Shown: positions 33,130 through 44,900 of the stretch, piece after piece
Position numbering within the stretch: position 1 is the stretch's first letter
Layout of the letters: each line of letters begins with the position of its first letter
NCBI GenBank assembly: GCA_029961685.1
Contig: JARWKL010000010.1
Location: forward strand, 28,676,111 to 28,740,110
DNA length: 64,000 bases
Direction of reading: 5' to 3'
Origin: Aristolochia californica
Lineage: Eukaryota > Streptophyta > Magnoliopsida > Piperales > Aristolochiaceae
The notes under the pieces: model-generated
The model's input: only the letters and a program-made list of their open reading frames with translations
Databases searched by the model: none
Told to the model about the DNA's origin: nothing
Position numbers and translations under genes: made by a program

Positions 33130-33290
33130 CCTTTGTATTCTGTCCTCTCATGTTCTTTCCCTCTCTCCCTCTCCCTCTCCCTCTCCCTCTCCCTCCCTTT
33201 TCCTCCCTCTCTCCTCTCACTCTCTCCCTCTCCACCTCTCCCCCTCTCCCCCTCTCATCCTCTCCTTTTCCCTGTCCTTCCCCCTCCAGT
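33130..33290. repeat. (CCCTCT)n / CT-rich microsatellite
   Basis: A C/T-rich tract with a CCCTCT-type core, densest at 33152-33200. The long open frames reading through it on either strand are low-complexity artefacts. Confidence 0.9.
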
Positions 33291-35101
33291 AATCTAATCA
33301 AATCAAACACATAATGACACATAATGAAATCAAGGACATAATCGCCATTGTTGTGAATAAACATACAAGAGAAAAATAAAAAGTAAACTATCAAATAAAT
33401 AGATAAAGAGAAAGGGATCCCCTTTAGCAATGCTCTGCTGTTAAAATTTATTTTCTCACAAATATTTTTTTTTTTTTTTTTTTTTGTAAATCTCCGGGTC
33501 TAACCAGCGGATGCTTCTTCGAAGTTTAATGTCCACTTAGCTTCCTACAACTTCCAGAGTTTTCCAGAGTATGGAGATCAAGTTCCATCACAATCTTAAA
33601 TCTTGGAAATGAACAGTCATTGACCGCCCACCCAATGGGCATATCCTGCTATACACCGACCATTTCAATGAAGCCTAGCTCGAGAGTGCCTCTTTTAGAA
33701 GTCTTGAAAAGCAAAAACATCTTGAAAGACACGAACCTTTCTTTAACCTTTTGTCCATTTCTTCCGTTAATTTCTGAGAGGTTTGTCCTCCTAACCTAAC
33801 CTTAAAAAAAAGAAAGAAAAAAGAAAAGAAAACAGGTAGGCGTGGCGTGCCGCAACTGTAGCTGATGGCTGTCCTGACCCATTGCATGAGAAATTGAATG
33901 AACCTGTTCCATGATTTTGTAGAGTTGGGAAGACAAGATGGGAGGTAGTGGCCAACAACTTATAATGTTTCATTTACGTCTATTATATGTATGACAAATT
34001 GCCTGAGAGAAATGAGAGTTGTCTACTCAACATATCGCCGTCCTCATCCATCCACTTGAACCAATCCTTAACCTCCAAACTTCACATCAAATTATGAGGT
34101 TTTACCCCAAGTACAGCTAGAAAGGTGTGCTGTAAGCATAAACTTGTTATGAAAATTGTTGTTGCTCTTTTTGTTAACCTACAGGCTTCTTTTGTCCTTG
34201 ACGAGGCGATAATGCTTTCCAACAAAATGACCTAATCCTGCATGAGAAACGGCTTTGGTCTGTAGCTGTACAGATTACAGCCAGTACCAGAACTGCAGAA
34301 AGCACTGTGAATTCACTGCTGTTTAAGTAATTAATAGCCATCAAGTGTTAACTAATTGAACTGGTAGGTCCTGCCGTAAGTAATGGGGCTTCTTGTTGTG
34401 CAGATTTCATTGACTAATTGCATTCTTTATACAATGAAGTTCTTCTATCAATCATGCTTGCACCATCATGCTTGTCCTACTTAGTTTATCAACTACTTTT
34501 AACATTAGCTGGATTTGTTGGTCCCAGAATGATGGTTGGGAAGATCTACAAGTGCCACAGAGGTTGATGCTTATTCCAGTTCATCTTGTAATGGCGGCGC
34601 AGTCTCCGCCGGTGTTGCAGTGAGTTAGTATACATATCTAATTACTTCTGTGTTCATTAAGTTCATTCTCGAATGGGTTCTCATATGGATGTGAAAATTG
34701 AATACTTCCTTCTTGCAATTCATTGCTGAAATTCTAGAACTTTTGATGCAAGTTAAAATGCTATTGTACCAACCAAGTGAAAGATGACTTTGCCTTTTAA
34801 CTTTCTTCTCAAAGTCATAATCCTCTTAAAGTGGGTGGTGAGTTCACAAACACTAAAATACTATATCTCAGCAATAATTCCTTCATGTTAGAGAACCCTA
34901 CTTAAAATAATAATGATTAGGCCTTCCATCACCAACTATTTTCTGAATTGGAATCTCAAGTGAATTGCCCTTTCATTGCACCAAATAGGAAAGATTAGCA
35001 AATTTTGAGCATATGTAGCCCACAAGGGAGACCCAAGAGAACTTACCTTTAACAAAAAGTAGGAAAGGCAATTTTACTTGTATCATCTACTCCTTTTGCT
35101 G
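33291..35101. other. Intergenic region upstream of the LBD gene
   Basis: No supported gene. A T run lies at about 33466-33485. It presumably includes the LBD promoter. No transposon termini were recognised. Confidence 0.45.
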
Positions 35102-35110
35102 ATTATAAAG
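35102..35110 (+). promoter_or_regulatory. TATA-like element of the LBD gene
   Basis: ATTATAAAG lies about 80 bp before the LBD start codon, a spacing compatible with a short 5' UTR. It is assigned by position only. Confidence 0.35.
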
Positions 35111-35188
35111 AGTAAATCTTTATTTCAGGCTTCTAATCAACTGGGTGTATTAGTCTTACTGGAAGAAAACTTTGCTACTTAACTGAGG

Positions 35189-36008
35189 ATGTCAGGGAAC
35201 GGATCTTCCTGTGGAGCTTGCAAGTTCTTAAGGAGAAAATGTACTAGTGCATGTGTGTTTGCACCCTACTTCTGCTATGAGCAAGGTGCAACCCATTTTG
35301 CAGCAATTCATAAGGTCTTCGGAGCTAGCAATGTCTCTAAACTGCTGTCGCATCTGCCAATGCAGAACCGCGGAGAAGCTGCCATTTCCATTTCATATGA
35401 AGCACAGGCCAGAATTCAAGACCCAATATACGGTTGTGTTGCTCACATATTTGCACTTCAGGAACAGGTTTTCTTCTTCTTTTTCTTCTTCACTTTTTAA
35501 AACTGAAGCTTCATCAAACTAGATTTCTGTTGCATACGGAGTTGGTGTTAAATAGCACAGAGAAGGGTTTGAACTGTTGCTTCTCTCACAGGTGGCTCAA
35601 CTACAAGAAGAGATAGAATATTTTGCAACGCAAGTGGCACTTCCTGTGGCACCTCCTGCAACTAGCCATGCTGCTTCCTGTGGAAGACCCCTGGAATTGA
35701 ATAACTTCGGCTGCTTCCAGTTTACTCCACAAGACAATACAACGAATTTCTGCGACTCATATGATCCACAGGCTACTCTCCCATCTCAGGCGCCGATGAA
35801 TGTTCGCGAGCAGTGGATATTTAATAAAGGGTTCAACCCAGAAGTGCTTCCCATGGATGGAGTAACCGTTGATATATTTGATGACAGCTTGTTCAACCAA
35901 GCTGCCGGCCAGCAAAACTGCTCTGAGAAATTTCCTTTCAGCATGACGGTTCAAGAAATCTGGCCTTGTGACCCATTGTTTGAAAATGTCATCTACCCTG
36001 ATTACTGA
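35189..36008 (+). CDS. LOB/AS2-domain (LBD) transcription factor, class I, LBD16/18/29-like
   Basis: Two exons, 35189-35467 and 35592-36008, joined by a 124-bp intron (CAG/GTTTTC to TCTCACAG), give 231 residues. The LOB domain is complete. The zinc-finger-like CX2CX6CX3C is [15 protein letters not shown] (Cys8, 11, 18, 22). The GAS block runs from [20 protein letters not shown] through [14 protein letters not shown]. The leucine-zipper-like coiled coil [15 protein letters not shown] spans the splice junction, as is usual for the family. The C-terminal half is variable and acidic, as in class I proteins, ending [12 protein letters not shown]. Class I LBD proteins of this type are nuclear DNA-binding factors, many of them auxin-induced regulators of lateral root and organ development. 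The exact orthologue cannot be fixed from sequence alone. No disruption is seen. Confidence 0.93.
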
Positions 36009-36469
36009 TTTCAGCTCCATAGTTGGTTTTCTCTATTTTTTGAAGTTAGTTGTGTTCCTCGGAAGTGCAGTGAGCCTTGAAATTGTTAGTTTTTGTTGTT
36101 TAAAAGGCCAGGCTTGATTGAATCTTTAAAATATTGATGTCGGCGAGTTAATGAGGTCTGCATTGTTGGCCTTCATCGTTCATACTTTTAAAAGTAAGAT
36201 TAGGCGCGGAAAAGACAGTTTTCTTTATCACTTTCACAATTTTTATAAGATCAGATTCAGTGCACGGGGGTAATGTACTTGAACTGAAACCACATTAAAA
36301 AGAATTAATAGGCATCTCTGAGTTACATAGAGAGAGATTGTTACCCAAAGGCAGAAGGAAAAGTTGCCTTCAAACAAAATTTTGACACGGCACTTTATTC
36401 TGAGTTTTCCTTCAAAGACGTTAATCCTATGAGAAAGACTATTCAAAGTGTAAGGGATCCATCACGCAT
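36009..36469 (+). other. LBD 3' UTR and flank
   Basis: Ordinary sequence after the LBD stop. No further gene or element is recognised. Confidence 0.45.
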
Positions 36470-36878
36470 AAAATTGAGAAATGAGAAAATTGTAGCCACC
36501 GTGAATAATTGAAAAAATAAAAGATCAAAACCCAAGAGAGCTAGAGCCAAAGCAAGGAGACAAATTTATTGAATGTATTGAATCAATGAATGTAGAACAT
36601 GGGCTTATATAGGCTTTCCAAAACCCTTAATTGAAAAATAAAATCTTAAGGATGTCCTCTACCTAGGTGTCTTGACAAAATTATATAAATCAATACAAAT
36701 TAATATTTAATCATTCCATTAATTTTAGATGTTGATTTTCTTTATGTAATTGATTGATTTGGCCTTGATCTTCTTCCTTTGATCGAGTGATTTGAGATAA
36801 TTTGTCTCCTTGATTGATTTGGGTAGATTGACCATGATTTGTAAGAGATCCTTGAGTAGCTTTGGAAGGTTTTAGTAT
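36470..36878 (-). repeat. Possible minus-strand LTR of an unidentified retroelement
   Basis: Read on the minus strand it has a TATA-like CCTATATAAGCCCATG and a U5-like end near GGTGGCTACAATTTTCTC, the layout of a plant LTR. No partner copy or coding domain is found and the ends are not defined. Confidence 0.3.
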
Positions 36879-38483
36879 ATTGAATTTATGGAAAAGAGAA
36901 ATAATTCACTAACTTGTTCACAACTTTGTATAATGAACATCTATTTATAACAGAGGAAACAAGTAGAATCTATTATAATTAAGTTACCCTTGTCCCTGAT
37001 TACCCAAAGTCAAAGACTAAAATATGTCCTAGAACAATTAAACAATTGATCGTAAATAGATGACTAACATAACTAAAAAACCTTCAAAAAAACTCTTTTG
37101 TGAGTCTTCCACCTAGTGAGACTCCTCTTTGACTCCACCATATTAATTTTGGTTTTTGTGAGACTTCTTGTTATGACAGTCATGTAAGACTCTTTCATAC
37201 TTGTTCTTCAACAATCCCCCTCAAGTTGGAGTTTATAACTTTAACTTGCAATGAAAAAGATTCCTAGTCTTCAATCTTCATTGCCTAAAAACTTTCATAG
37301 ATGTAAAATCTTCATCTTTTTGTTCTCCCCTTTTTTTTTAATGTTTTGGTCACATAAAATTACCACAACATGTGAAACAAAATATGTCTTTCTTGTACTT
37401 CTTCTTCTAATTTTCCTCTTCGAGCTGGAGATAATAAGGACATAGAGACCCAACTTGGACAAAACACTATATGGGAGAAAACAAATCACTATTAGCCATA
37501 CAACAAAGCTACATGCACTAGTCAAAATGGTCATAGTCTAAATCACACCCTACTCAATCTTAAAGGTAGAAAACAACCCAATTTTAGGGAACAACAAAGA
37601 GACTACTCATTTTTTTAAGGGTAGATCAAACACAATTCACCTCTTGGGTAAAAAATAAAATACTTGACTCAATTTGGATGTTGGACACAATCTATACTTT
37701 TTAGGTAGTGAATAAGCATTACTCTAAAGTGATGAAAATACAAGATGATAAACTGAAAAAATATTAAATAGAGGAAAACAACTTTAACTGGAAGGAGGCC
37801 CCTATGCAACACTCTTACTTCTAAATGAATCTAGAGTGTGACCTTTTTTTCTTTGGAAAAAATTAGGGGAGACTATTATTGTAGAACTTAACAAACTTGA
37901 TAAAAAAAACCTTTTTTTGGGTGACCAAAATTTTTCGGAGTTGACGATGTGGAAGCTACAAAACCAAGTAACAAAAATGCGAAACATGAAAACAACATCA
38001 AAGCAAGATATTGCATACCTTAAATGAGCATATCCTAGAGTAATTATGTTTGACAAAAAGTCTCTTATTAGAAAAGGAATTTGGCTAAAATACAAGGATT
38101 CTAGGAGAAAAGGAAATTCAATTCACGTCAATGCATGCAAAGATTATAGGAAAGATAAAAGGAAAATGAAAGATTTTCGATAGACTGACCTTTAGTACTT
38201 CTGATACCCATATCTCCTATAATATAACTAAGAATCAAACATTTATTTCTCAAGAAACTAGACTCAAAGAGCTTTAATTTGATACTTCATTTAATATATT
38301 GAATATTTTATGACCACATGATTTGCTTCATTCTATAGCATGACCCTAGTTGACTCTAATTAGAATATCTCCTTATATATAGATTAGATTGACATGAAAG
38401 TTACTCCTTTGGAAATTATACTTTGATATATTTCATTCAAGTATAATATTACTTCATGAAATATACTTCTTTTGAGACTAGCA
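36879..38483 (-). mobile_element. Non-autonomous LTR element (family N), truncated copy
   Basis: The LTR at 36879-37213 resembles those at 44918, 47229, 48219, 52099 and 53639 (start like TTGAATTTATGGAAAAGAG, end TTCTTCAACA). A polypurine complement (ATCCCCCTCAAGTTGG) and interior matching sister copies follow (TTTTGGTCACATAAAATTACC; GCATGACC; TTAGATTGACATGAAA). Its 5' half and second LTR are missing where the plus-strand copy starts at 38484. No coding potential. Confidence 0.75.
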
Positions 38484-38787
38484 TGCAAGATATGAATAAG
38501 TTTGGAGTGTCATTGATGTAATTAGTTTATGATTTTTGTATCTTCTTCACTCTTACTAGGGTGAAGGGTATACTTGTAATATTGGTATTTTGGCATCTAT
38601 AAACAAACCTTTAGGGGCTTGGTTGGTTAGGATCTTCCACAATCCTTACGCTCCAGCTTCTTTGTCCTTCTCCAAATTCATCACTCTTCATCTTCTCCTC
38701 CTAATCCTTGTCTCCATATCTCTCTTCTTCTCATCCCTTAATCCTTTTCTACTTTGATTATACATCATGGAATCCAAAGTTTCAACA
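38484..38787 (+). repeat. 5' LTR of the plus-strand family N element
   Basis: 304 bp, ending TTTCAACA directly before TGGTATCTGAAC. Identity to the partner LTR is only about 80 percent by eye, indicating an old insertion. Confidence 0.8.
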
Positions 38788-41186
38788 TGGTATCTGAACG
38801 GGTAAAGATCTACGATAGAAAAGGAGAAGAGGGCAAAGATATGAGATGGAAAAGGAGAAGAAGATGGAGAAGAAAGGGAGGAAGAAGGAGAAGAAGAAAA
38901 AGAAAAAGAAAAAAAAAAGTTTTTCATTTTTCCTTAAGTCTTCTTTCCCAATTCCTATTTTTCATTGAATGTTTCACTCTCATGCCGTATTTTTCATATA
39001 GAATTGTTGAAATCAGATTTTTCTGGATAGAGAAAATGACATCTGAAGCAGAAAAGTTTAATGCTACAGCAGAAAACTTCAACTTTCGAGTCGTTTTATG
39101 CCATCAAGAATGAAACTTTATATAGAGAATTATATATCAAAATAAATATATAAGTTTATTTTCTTACCTATTCAACCAATTCTCAATTTGAGTTTTTTAG
39201 ATGCATATATCATTCTCGGAAGAGTCAATGATCATTTTGGCCAAAGAAGAAAGGGTACTCAGTTCGGCCAGATTACAGAGTCAGAAATCTATCAAATTAT
39301 TTATCTCAAAAAAAGTATATTTTATGAAGAAAATTTATACTTGGATGAAAGGTATTTAGTCTAGTTTCATAATGAGAAAATTTTATGTCGATATGATTTA
39401 TATTTAAGGAGATATTTATATTAGAAGAATAAAAGGTCATGTTGGTATCCTGTTGCATGTGAAAATCTAAATTTAATCAAATTTTTTGCTTCACTTTTTG
39501 AGTTGTGATTATTGATCAACAATATCAAGAAAGTATCTCATGATCTACCCTTGGAAAGTTTATGTTTGTTAACTATTAATATTTTGAAAAAATCTTTAGA
39601 AGATCATCTTATTTTCATAAACTTTCCTTGACTTATTTGTCAAAGAGAAGAAGTGTTCATATTTTGAATTATGGCAACTTCCCAAAAAATGTAGTTTCTC
39701 GATTTAATGTTGTGAATTACAAAATTATCAATGTAAGGAGATTCTAATCTAGGATCAGATTCAAAACGTGTGTTTCTTCTCTGGTTATGAGAAACCCTTG
39801 CAGCATATTAACAACATGTTGGAGCAGCACTCGGTGTACTTATCCCATTATGAAGTGAGCAGCCTCGCTTAGCCTATCACTCAATGAAATCCTTTCAAGC
39901 TATAACTGGTCTAGCATCAAGCTTTGTCTTCAGGTTTTAATCCTGCCTTTCAAAATCGGTCTCATTAATTACATCTCTAAGTGTGGACTATATTCAGAAA
40001 CATGATACTTATGTCATTGGCTACTTAGTTGGTTTAATATGGCTAGCTCTCAATTTGGTCTCTGAATCAATCACTAATGTAGTAAGCGTGGAAGCAACAT
40101 CCATTACTGTTTTATTCACTCTTCTCTGTTTTTTATAAGACCTTGCAGCTACTCTTGGAACCAATAGCACTCAGTCCAGTTATTCTTTTTTAGCAGATTA
40201 ACAACACTTGGTTCAACTTATTGGCAGCTTATTACTCGGCTCTAGCTTATTATATGGTGCACATCTTCCTTATTCAAGGATGAACTTGTTGTAGATTATC
40301 TCATGTGTCCTTATTACTCTTAAGGACTTTCACTATTTATGTGTTATCCGCTGCTATGTAATAACATATTTGGTATGTGTTATTTGGGCATTAGCTCATT
40401 ACCATAGCTGTTATTGTGTCTCTTTGATTGAGACATTATTATTGAAGAAGAACTCCTTAGTTGCTTTCATTTGGTTCATTATTTGCTAACTGTTGTCGAC
40501 ATTGGTTCATAAGATGAAGATTTTGAATTCATTCATAAAATAAAGCACATGATGCCCCCAACTTCTTCATCTTATCTTCCTCATTTCCCGTTACCCTTTT
40601 ATTATTTGGCAGTCTTTCTCTTACCATCCTTTATTTTAACTCTCATTTATCCCCTTTGGCCAACCTAAAGAATTTCACGTTCTTCCTCTCAGGAAGGGAG
40701 AATTAGGGAAATCCTATTGATTGTTGCTTTCTCCAGACCTTCAAACATGAAAAAAAGCTCGAATGGTACGATCCCTTCGTCACCCTAGAATGAAAGGGGC
40801 AATCTCATAGTTCTTGGTTTGTGAAGATGCGTTGTTAGGTGCTCTATTTTCCCATTAAGGCCAAACCTAAAATTTCGCTCGAGAGATATATGTCCATACA
40901 CGGATAAGGGATGTATGGATTCTCAAGAAGAGTGGAGCTGTGGTGGTCCCCCCTGGACCACTCGGATCCCATGAGTGAATAGAAAGTTGGATCTACTTTG
41001 GATCTCACCTGAATCGCCCCATCTATCCTCCTAAGGAGAAGTTTGGTTTCAAACTTCGGTTCAAACAGGAGGAGAATGTCATGCTATTGTGCCTTGGATG
41101 ATTCACATCTCTAGGCCAGGTGCTAATGAGAACAATGAACCATCCATGTGGCTGAGAGCCCTCACAGCTCAGGCACAACGATGTAA

Positions 41187-41223
41187 TTATCAGGGGCGCG
41201 CTCTACCACTAAGCTAATAGCAT
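41187..41223 (-). pseudogene. trnI-GAU: Plastid trnI-GAU 5' exon, relic
   Basis: Complement of the plastid tRNA-Ile 5' exon (GCTCTACCACTAAGCTAATA), including the GAU anticodon end. The acceptor-stem bases are mutated. Intron sequence continues to about 40667; the 3' exon is absent. Confidence 0.85.
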
Positions 41224-41290
41224 AGAGGACCCCCAAAGGGGCCCCTATGCCAAGAGAGAAACCACATCCCTCTCTTTCATTTTTGCACCA

Positions 41291-42437
41291 AGGGCATAAG
41301 GGGCATGATGACTTGACGTCATCCTCACCTTCCTCCGCCTCATCACCGGCAATTTGTTCAAGGTTCCAAACTCAATGGTGGCAACTAAACACTGGGGTTG
41401 TGCTCATTGCAGGACTTAACTCAACACCTTACGACACAAACTGATGATAGCCATGCACCACCGTTTTTCTGAAGGTAACCCTCTCTTTCAAGAGGATTCG
41501 TAGCATGTCAGGCCCTTGTAAGGTTCTTTGCATTGCATCGAATTAAACCACATGCTCCATCGTTTGTACGGGCCCCGTCACCGTCAATTCCTTTGGGTTT
41601 CATTCTTACGAACGTACTCCCCAGGTGAGATACTTAATGCGTTAGCATGGGTCGATAAACACAACTCCTAGTATCCATCGCTTATGGCTAGGATTACTGG
41701 GGTATCTAATCCAATTTGCTCCCTTAGCTTTCGTCTCTAGGTGTCAGTGTTGGCCTAGCAGAGTGCTTTCCACATTGTTGTTCTTTCCGATCCCTTTCAC
41801 CACTCCAGCTGAAATTCCCTCTACCCATACTGGACTCTAGCTTAGTAGTTTCCACTGCTTGTCCAGGGTTGAGACCTAGGATTTGACAGTGGACTTGAAA
41901 AGACACCTACAAACGCTTTACGACCTATCATTTCGGGTGGGTAATGCTTGCATCCTCTGTCTTACCGTAGTTGCTGGCATAGAGTTAGTTGATGCTTATT
42001 CCTCAGATACCGCCATTGGTTCTTCTCCGGGAAAAGAAGTTCATGACCCGTGAGCCTTCTACATCCACATGGCTTTGCTCCGTCAAGCTTTCTCCATGAA
42101 AATTCCCCACTGCTACCTCCCGTAGGAGTCTGGGTTGTGTCTCAATCCCAATGTGGCTGACCATCCTCTTGGACCAGCTACTAATCATCGCCTTGGTAGG
42201 CTACTGCCTCACCAAATAGCTAATTTGACACGGACCCCTCCTCGGGCGGATTCCTCCTTTTGCTCCTCAGCCTACAGGGTATTAGCAGCCATTTCCAGCT
42301 GTTGTTCCCCTCCCAAGGGCAGGTTCTTATGCATTGCTAACCCGTCTGCCATTGGAAACACCACTTCCTGTCCGACTTGCATATGTTAAGCATGCTGCCA
42401 GCGTTCATCCTGAGCCAGGAGCGAACTCTCCATGAGA
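41291..42437 (-). pseudogene. rrn16: Plastid 16S rRNA pseudogene, 3' part deleted
   Basis: About 1150 bp corresponding to the 5' three quarters of plastid 16S rRNA. Recognisable blocks (as complements) are GGCATGATGACTTGACGTCA, CCGTCAATTCCTTTGGGTTT, GGATTACTGGGGTATCTAAT and CTACCTCCCGTAGGAGTCTG, with the 5' end at CATCCTGAGCCAGGA. Many substitutions are spread over it. The last 300 bases or so of the gene, plus most of the spacer to trnI, are missing at the left junction near 41290. Confidence 0.93.
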
Positions 42438-42649
42438 TTCATAGTTGCATTACTTATAGTTTCCTTGTTCGTAGACAAAGCGGATTCAGAATTGTCTTTC
42501 ATTCTAAGGCATAACTTGTATCCATGTGCTTCATATTAGCCTAGAGTTCGCTCTAAGCAATATAGCCAATCCAAACCTCTCATGTCAATCCCATTCTCAT
42601 TCAATCACGATGGGAGAGCAAGTCAAAATAGAAAAACACACATTGGGTT

Positions 42650-42721
42650 TAGGGATAATCAGGCTTGAACTAATGACTTCCACCACATCAAGGTGACACT
42701 CTACCGCTGAGTTATACCCAT
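42650..42721 (-). pseudogene. trnV-GAC: Plastid trnV-GAC relic
   Basis: A 72-base match to plastid tRNA-Val (complement of GGTAGAGTGTCACCTTGA and of the T-arm GTTCAAGCCTGATTATCCCT). There are a few substitutions, including one in the anticodon stem region and in the acceptor stem. Confidence 0.85.
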
Positions 42722-43901
42722 CCCATACCCCCATCGAGAAATAGAACTAACTAATCCTAAGTCAAAGGGTCGAGAAACTCAATGCCACTATTCCTGAACA
42801 ATTTGGAGTCGGGCCTTCTTTTCGCACTATTACGGATATGAAAATAATGAAAAGATGGGATTCAATTATCAACTGCTCCTATCGAAAATAGGATTGACTA
42901 AGGATTTTAGTCGTGACACATGGTTTCATAAAATCCGTATGATTTTCCCTATCTAACTCGAATAGGTTTTATAGGAAGAAGATTGTGTTCAACATGTTGT
43001 ATTCGATACTGGTAGGAGAAGAACCCGACTGGGTATTGATAAAAAAAAAAGAGAGGAAACAGAACCAAGTCAAGATGATACGAATCAACCCCTTCCTCTT
43101 GCGTTGTGCCAAAGATGTTACCATTTTTGAAGGAACAGTAGCTACATCTCTTTTCAATTACCATTCAAGAGTTCTTATGTGTTTCCATGCCTCTTTGAGA
43201 CCTCGAAAAATGGACAAATTCCTTTTCTTATGAACACATACAAGATTCGTCACTACAAAACGGATAATGGTAATCCACCAATAACTACTTCATTTACGAA
43301 TTTCATAGTAATAGAAATACGTCCTACTGAGACAGAATTTGTGACTTGCTATCCTCTTGCATAGCAAGCAAATATTTACTTCCATGCAAAGATTGATTCA
43401 TTCGGATTGACATGAGGATCTAACTACATTGCATTTCTAGAACCCATGTTGTATATTTGAAACATGTTGACCTCCTTGCTTGTCTCATAGTACAATCCTA
43501 TTCCCATTGAGCCCCCTTTCTACTTGGTCCGCGTAGACAAAATGTAGGACTAGTACTAGCAGATCATCACGAACTAATATAATATAAAATTATAGAAAGT
43601 AACTATCTTTTTCGTATACTTTCCCTAGTTTTGTTGCTACCCCAGGCCCTATGCAATCGATCGGATTATATATATTCCTTCAACACAAAATAGGTCATCG
43701 AAAGGATCTCGGAAGACCCACCAAACCATGAAAGCTAAGATCTTTTAGAAAATTGATTCATATTCGAAGAGTTCATAACCACATAGATATGCTCACACTA
43801 ACCCGTCAATTTGGGATCCAATTCGGGATTTTCCTTGGGGAGGTACCGGAAAGGAATTGGAACGTAATACTATCAATTCATACAGAAGAAAAAGGTTCTC
43901 A

Positions 43902-44293
43902 TGTTAGGAATTAGACGCCCTAATTCAAAACTAACCAGAGCAATAATAATCGCAGAAGAAGAAAAAAGCAAGCACGAAAAAAACCAAGATTTATACAGGT
44001 TCACCTCAAGGTGAGACTATGTCCTGTTTTCCACCGCTACAGTAATTCACTATGAAGATAAAATAGTTTACAAGAGAAATTGCATACACTCAAGTGTTTT
44101 TTCTAACCTCTCTCAGCCACAACTGATGATCCTTTTCCATGATGATGACCCTAACAATGACGCCCCAAAATATAAAGAGAAAACTAGGGCAACCGTAATA
44201 TAAGTGTGAAATCCCCAACTACCCTTAATGAAATAACAGTCGATCCGCGTACCGACTCAGCTTAAAGTGTTAATTAGGCTCCACAACTTAACA
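43902..44293. repeat. Solo LTR in plastid DNA (family S, copy 1)
   Basis: Starts TGTTAGGAATTAGAC and ends CTTAACA. Plastid sequence that would be continuous (GGTTCTC then CTATTGATTC) is split by it, with an imperfect target duplication (CTCA/CACTA). There is no interior or second LTR. The same family recurs at 55175-55603. Confidence 0.8.
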
Positions 44294-44900
44294 CACTATT
44301 GATTCAAAATTTGTACCTATGGGATATGAGGAAGATGAAAATTTTAAGATTTCACATATGATCGAAAAATCAATCTCATTTATTTCGTACCCTTTGCTTA
44401 ATGAGCAAATAGGTCAGTTTCGACATGATCAAAACTATGGGACTTAAGGAATGATGGAAAGGAATAAAAATAAAATAGAGATAAAGAATCAAAGAAAAAA
44501 AATTAAATTAAAAATAAGAAAATAAAAAAGGACCCGATTTTCAAATGAACAAACTCAAACTCAAAAAGGATTTTTCTGATTCTTGAAGAATGAGGGGCAA
44601 AGGGATTGATCAAGAAAGATCTCTTGTTCTTATTATAAGATCGTGATTTGATACGCATATTTCGGTAAAAAGAATAATCTTCTCCTTTGATCGTAATAAA
44701 AAAATAAAAAGTGTTCAATTGGAACATCAAAATGTGACTGAATGAGCCCTACTTACTCTTTTGGACGTAATGGAAGGAAGGAGATTCTCGAATGAAGAAA
44801 AGGACCCAATTACTTCGAAATAATTGAAAAAGGAGTAGTGTGAGGTAAAAGTCTTATGTATAGTTTAGAAGAGTAATAGTAAGGGTGACTTATCTATCAA

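Noticed and set aside
33005..33430. A 141-codon Arg/Glu/Gly-rich minus-strand protein and its Pro/Ser/Leu-rich counterparts
   Set aside because: Translation of a CCCTCT microsatellite; low complexity.
38754..39113. A 119-codon Lys/Arg-rich protein
   Set aside because: It spans the LTR end, the primer site and a GAAGAA-rich leader of a retroelement; no domain.
41291..42437. Functional 16S rRNA gene
   Set aside because: The 3' quarter is missing and many substitutions are present; annotated as a pseudogene.
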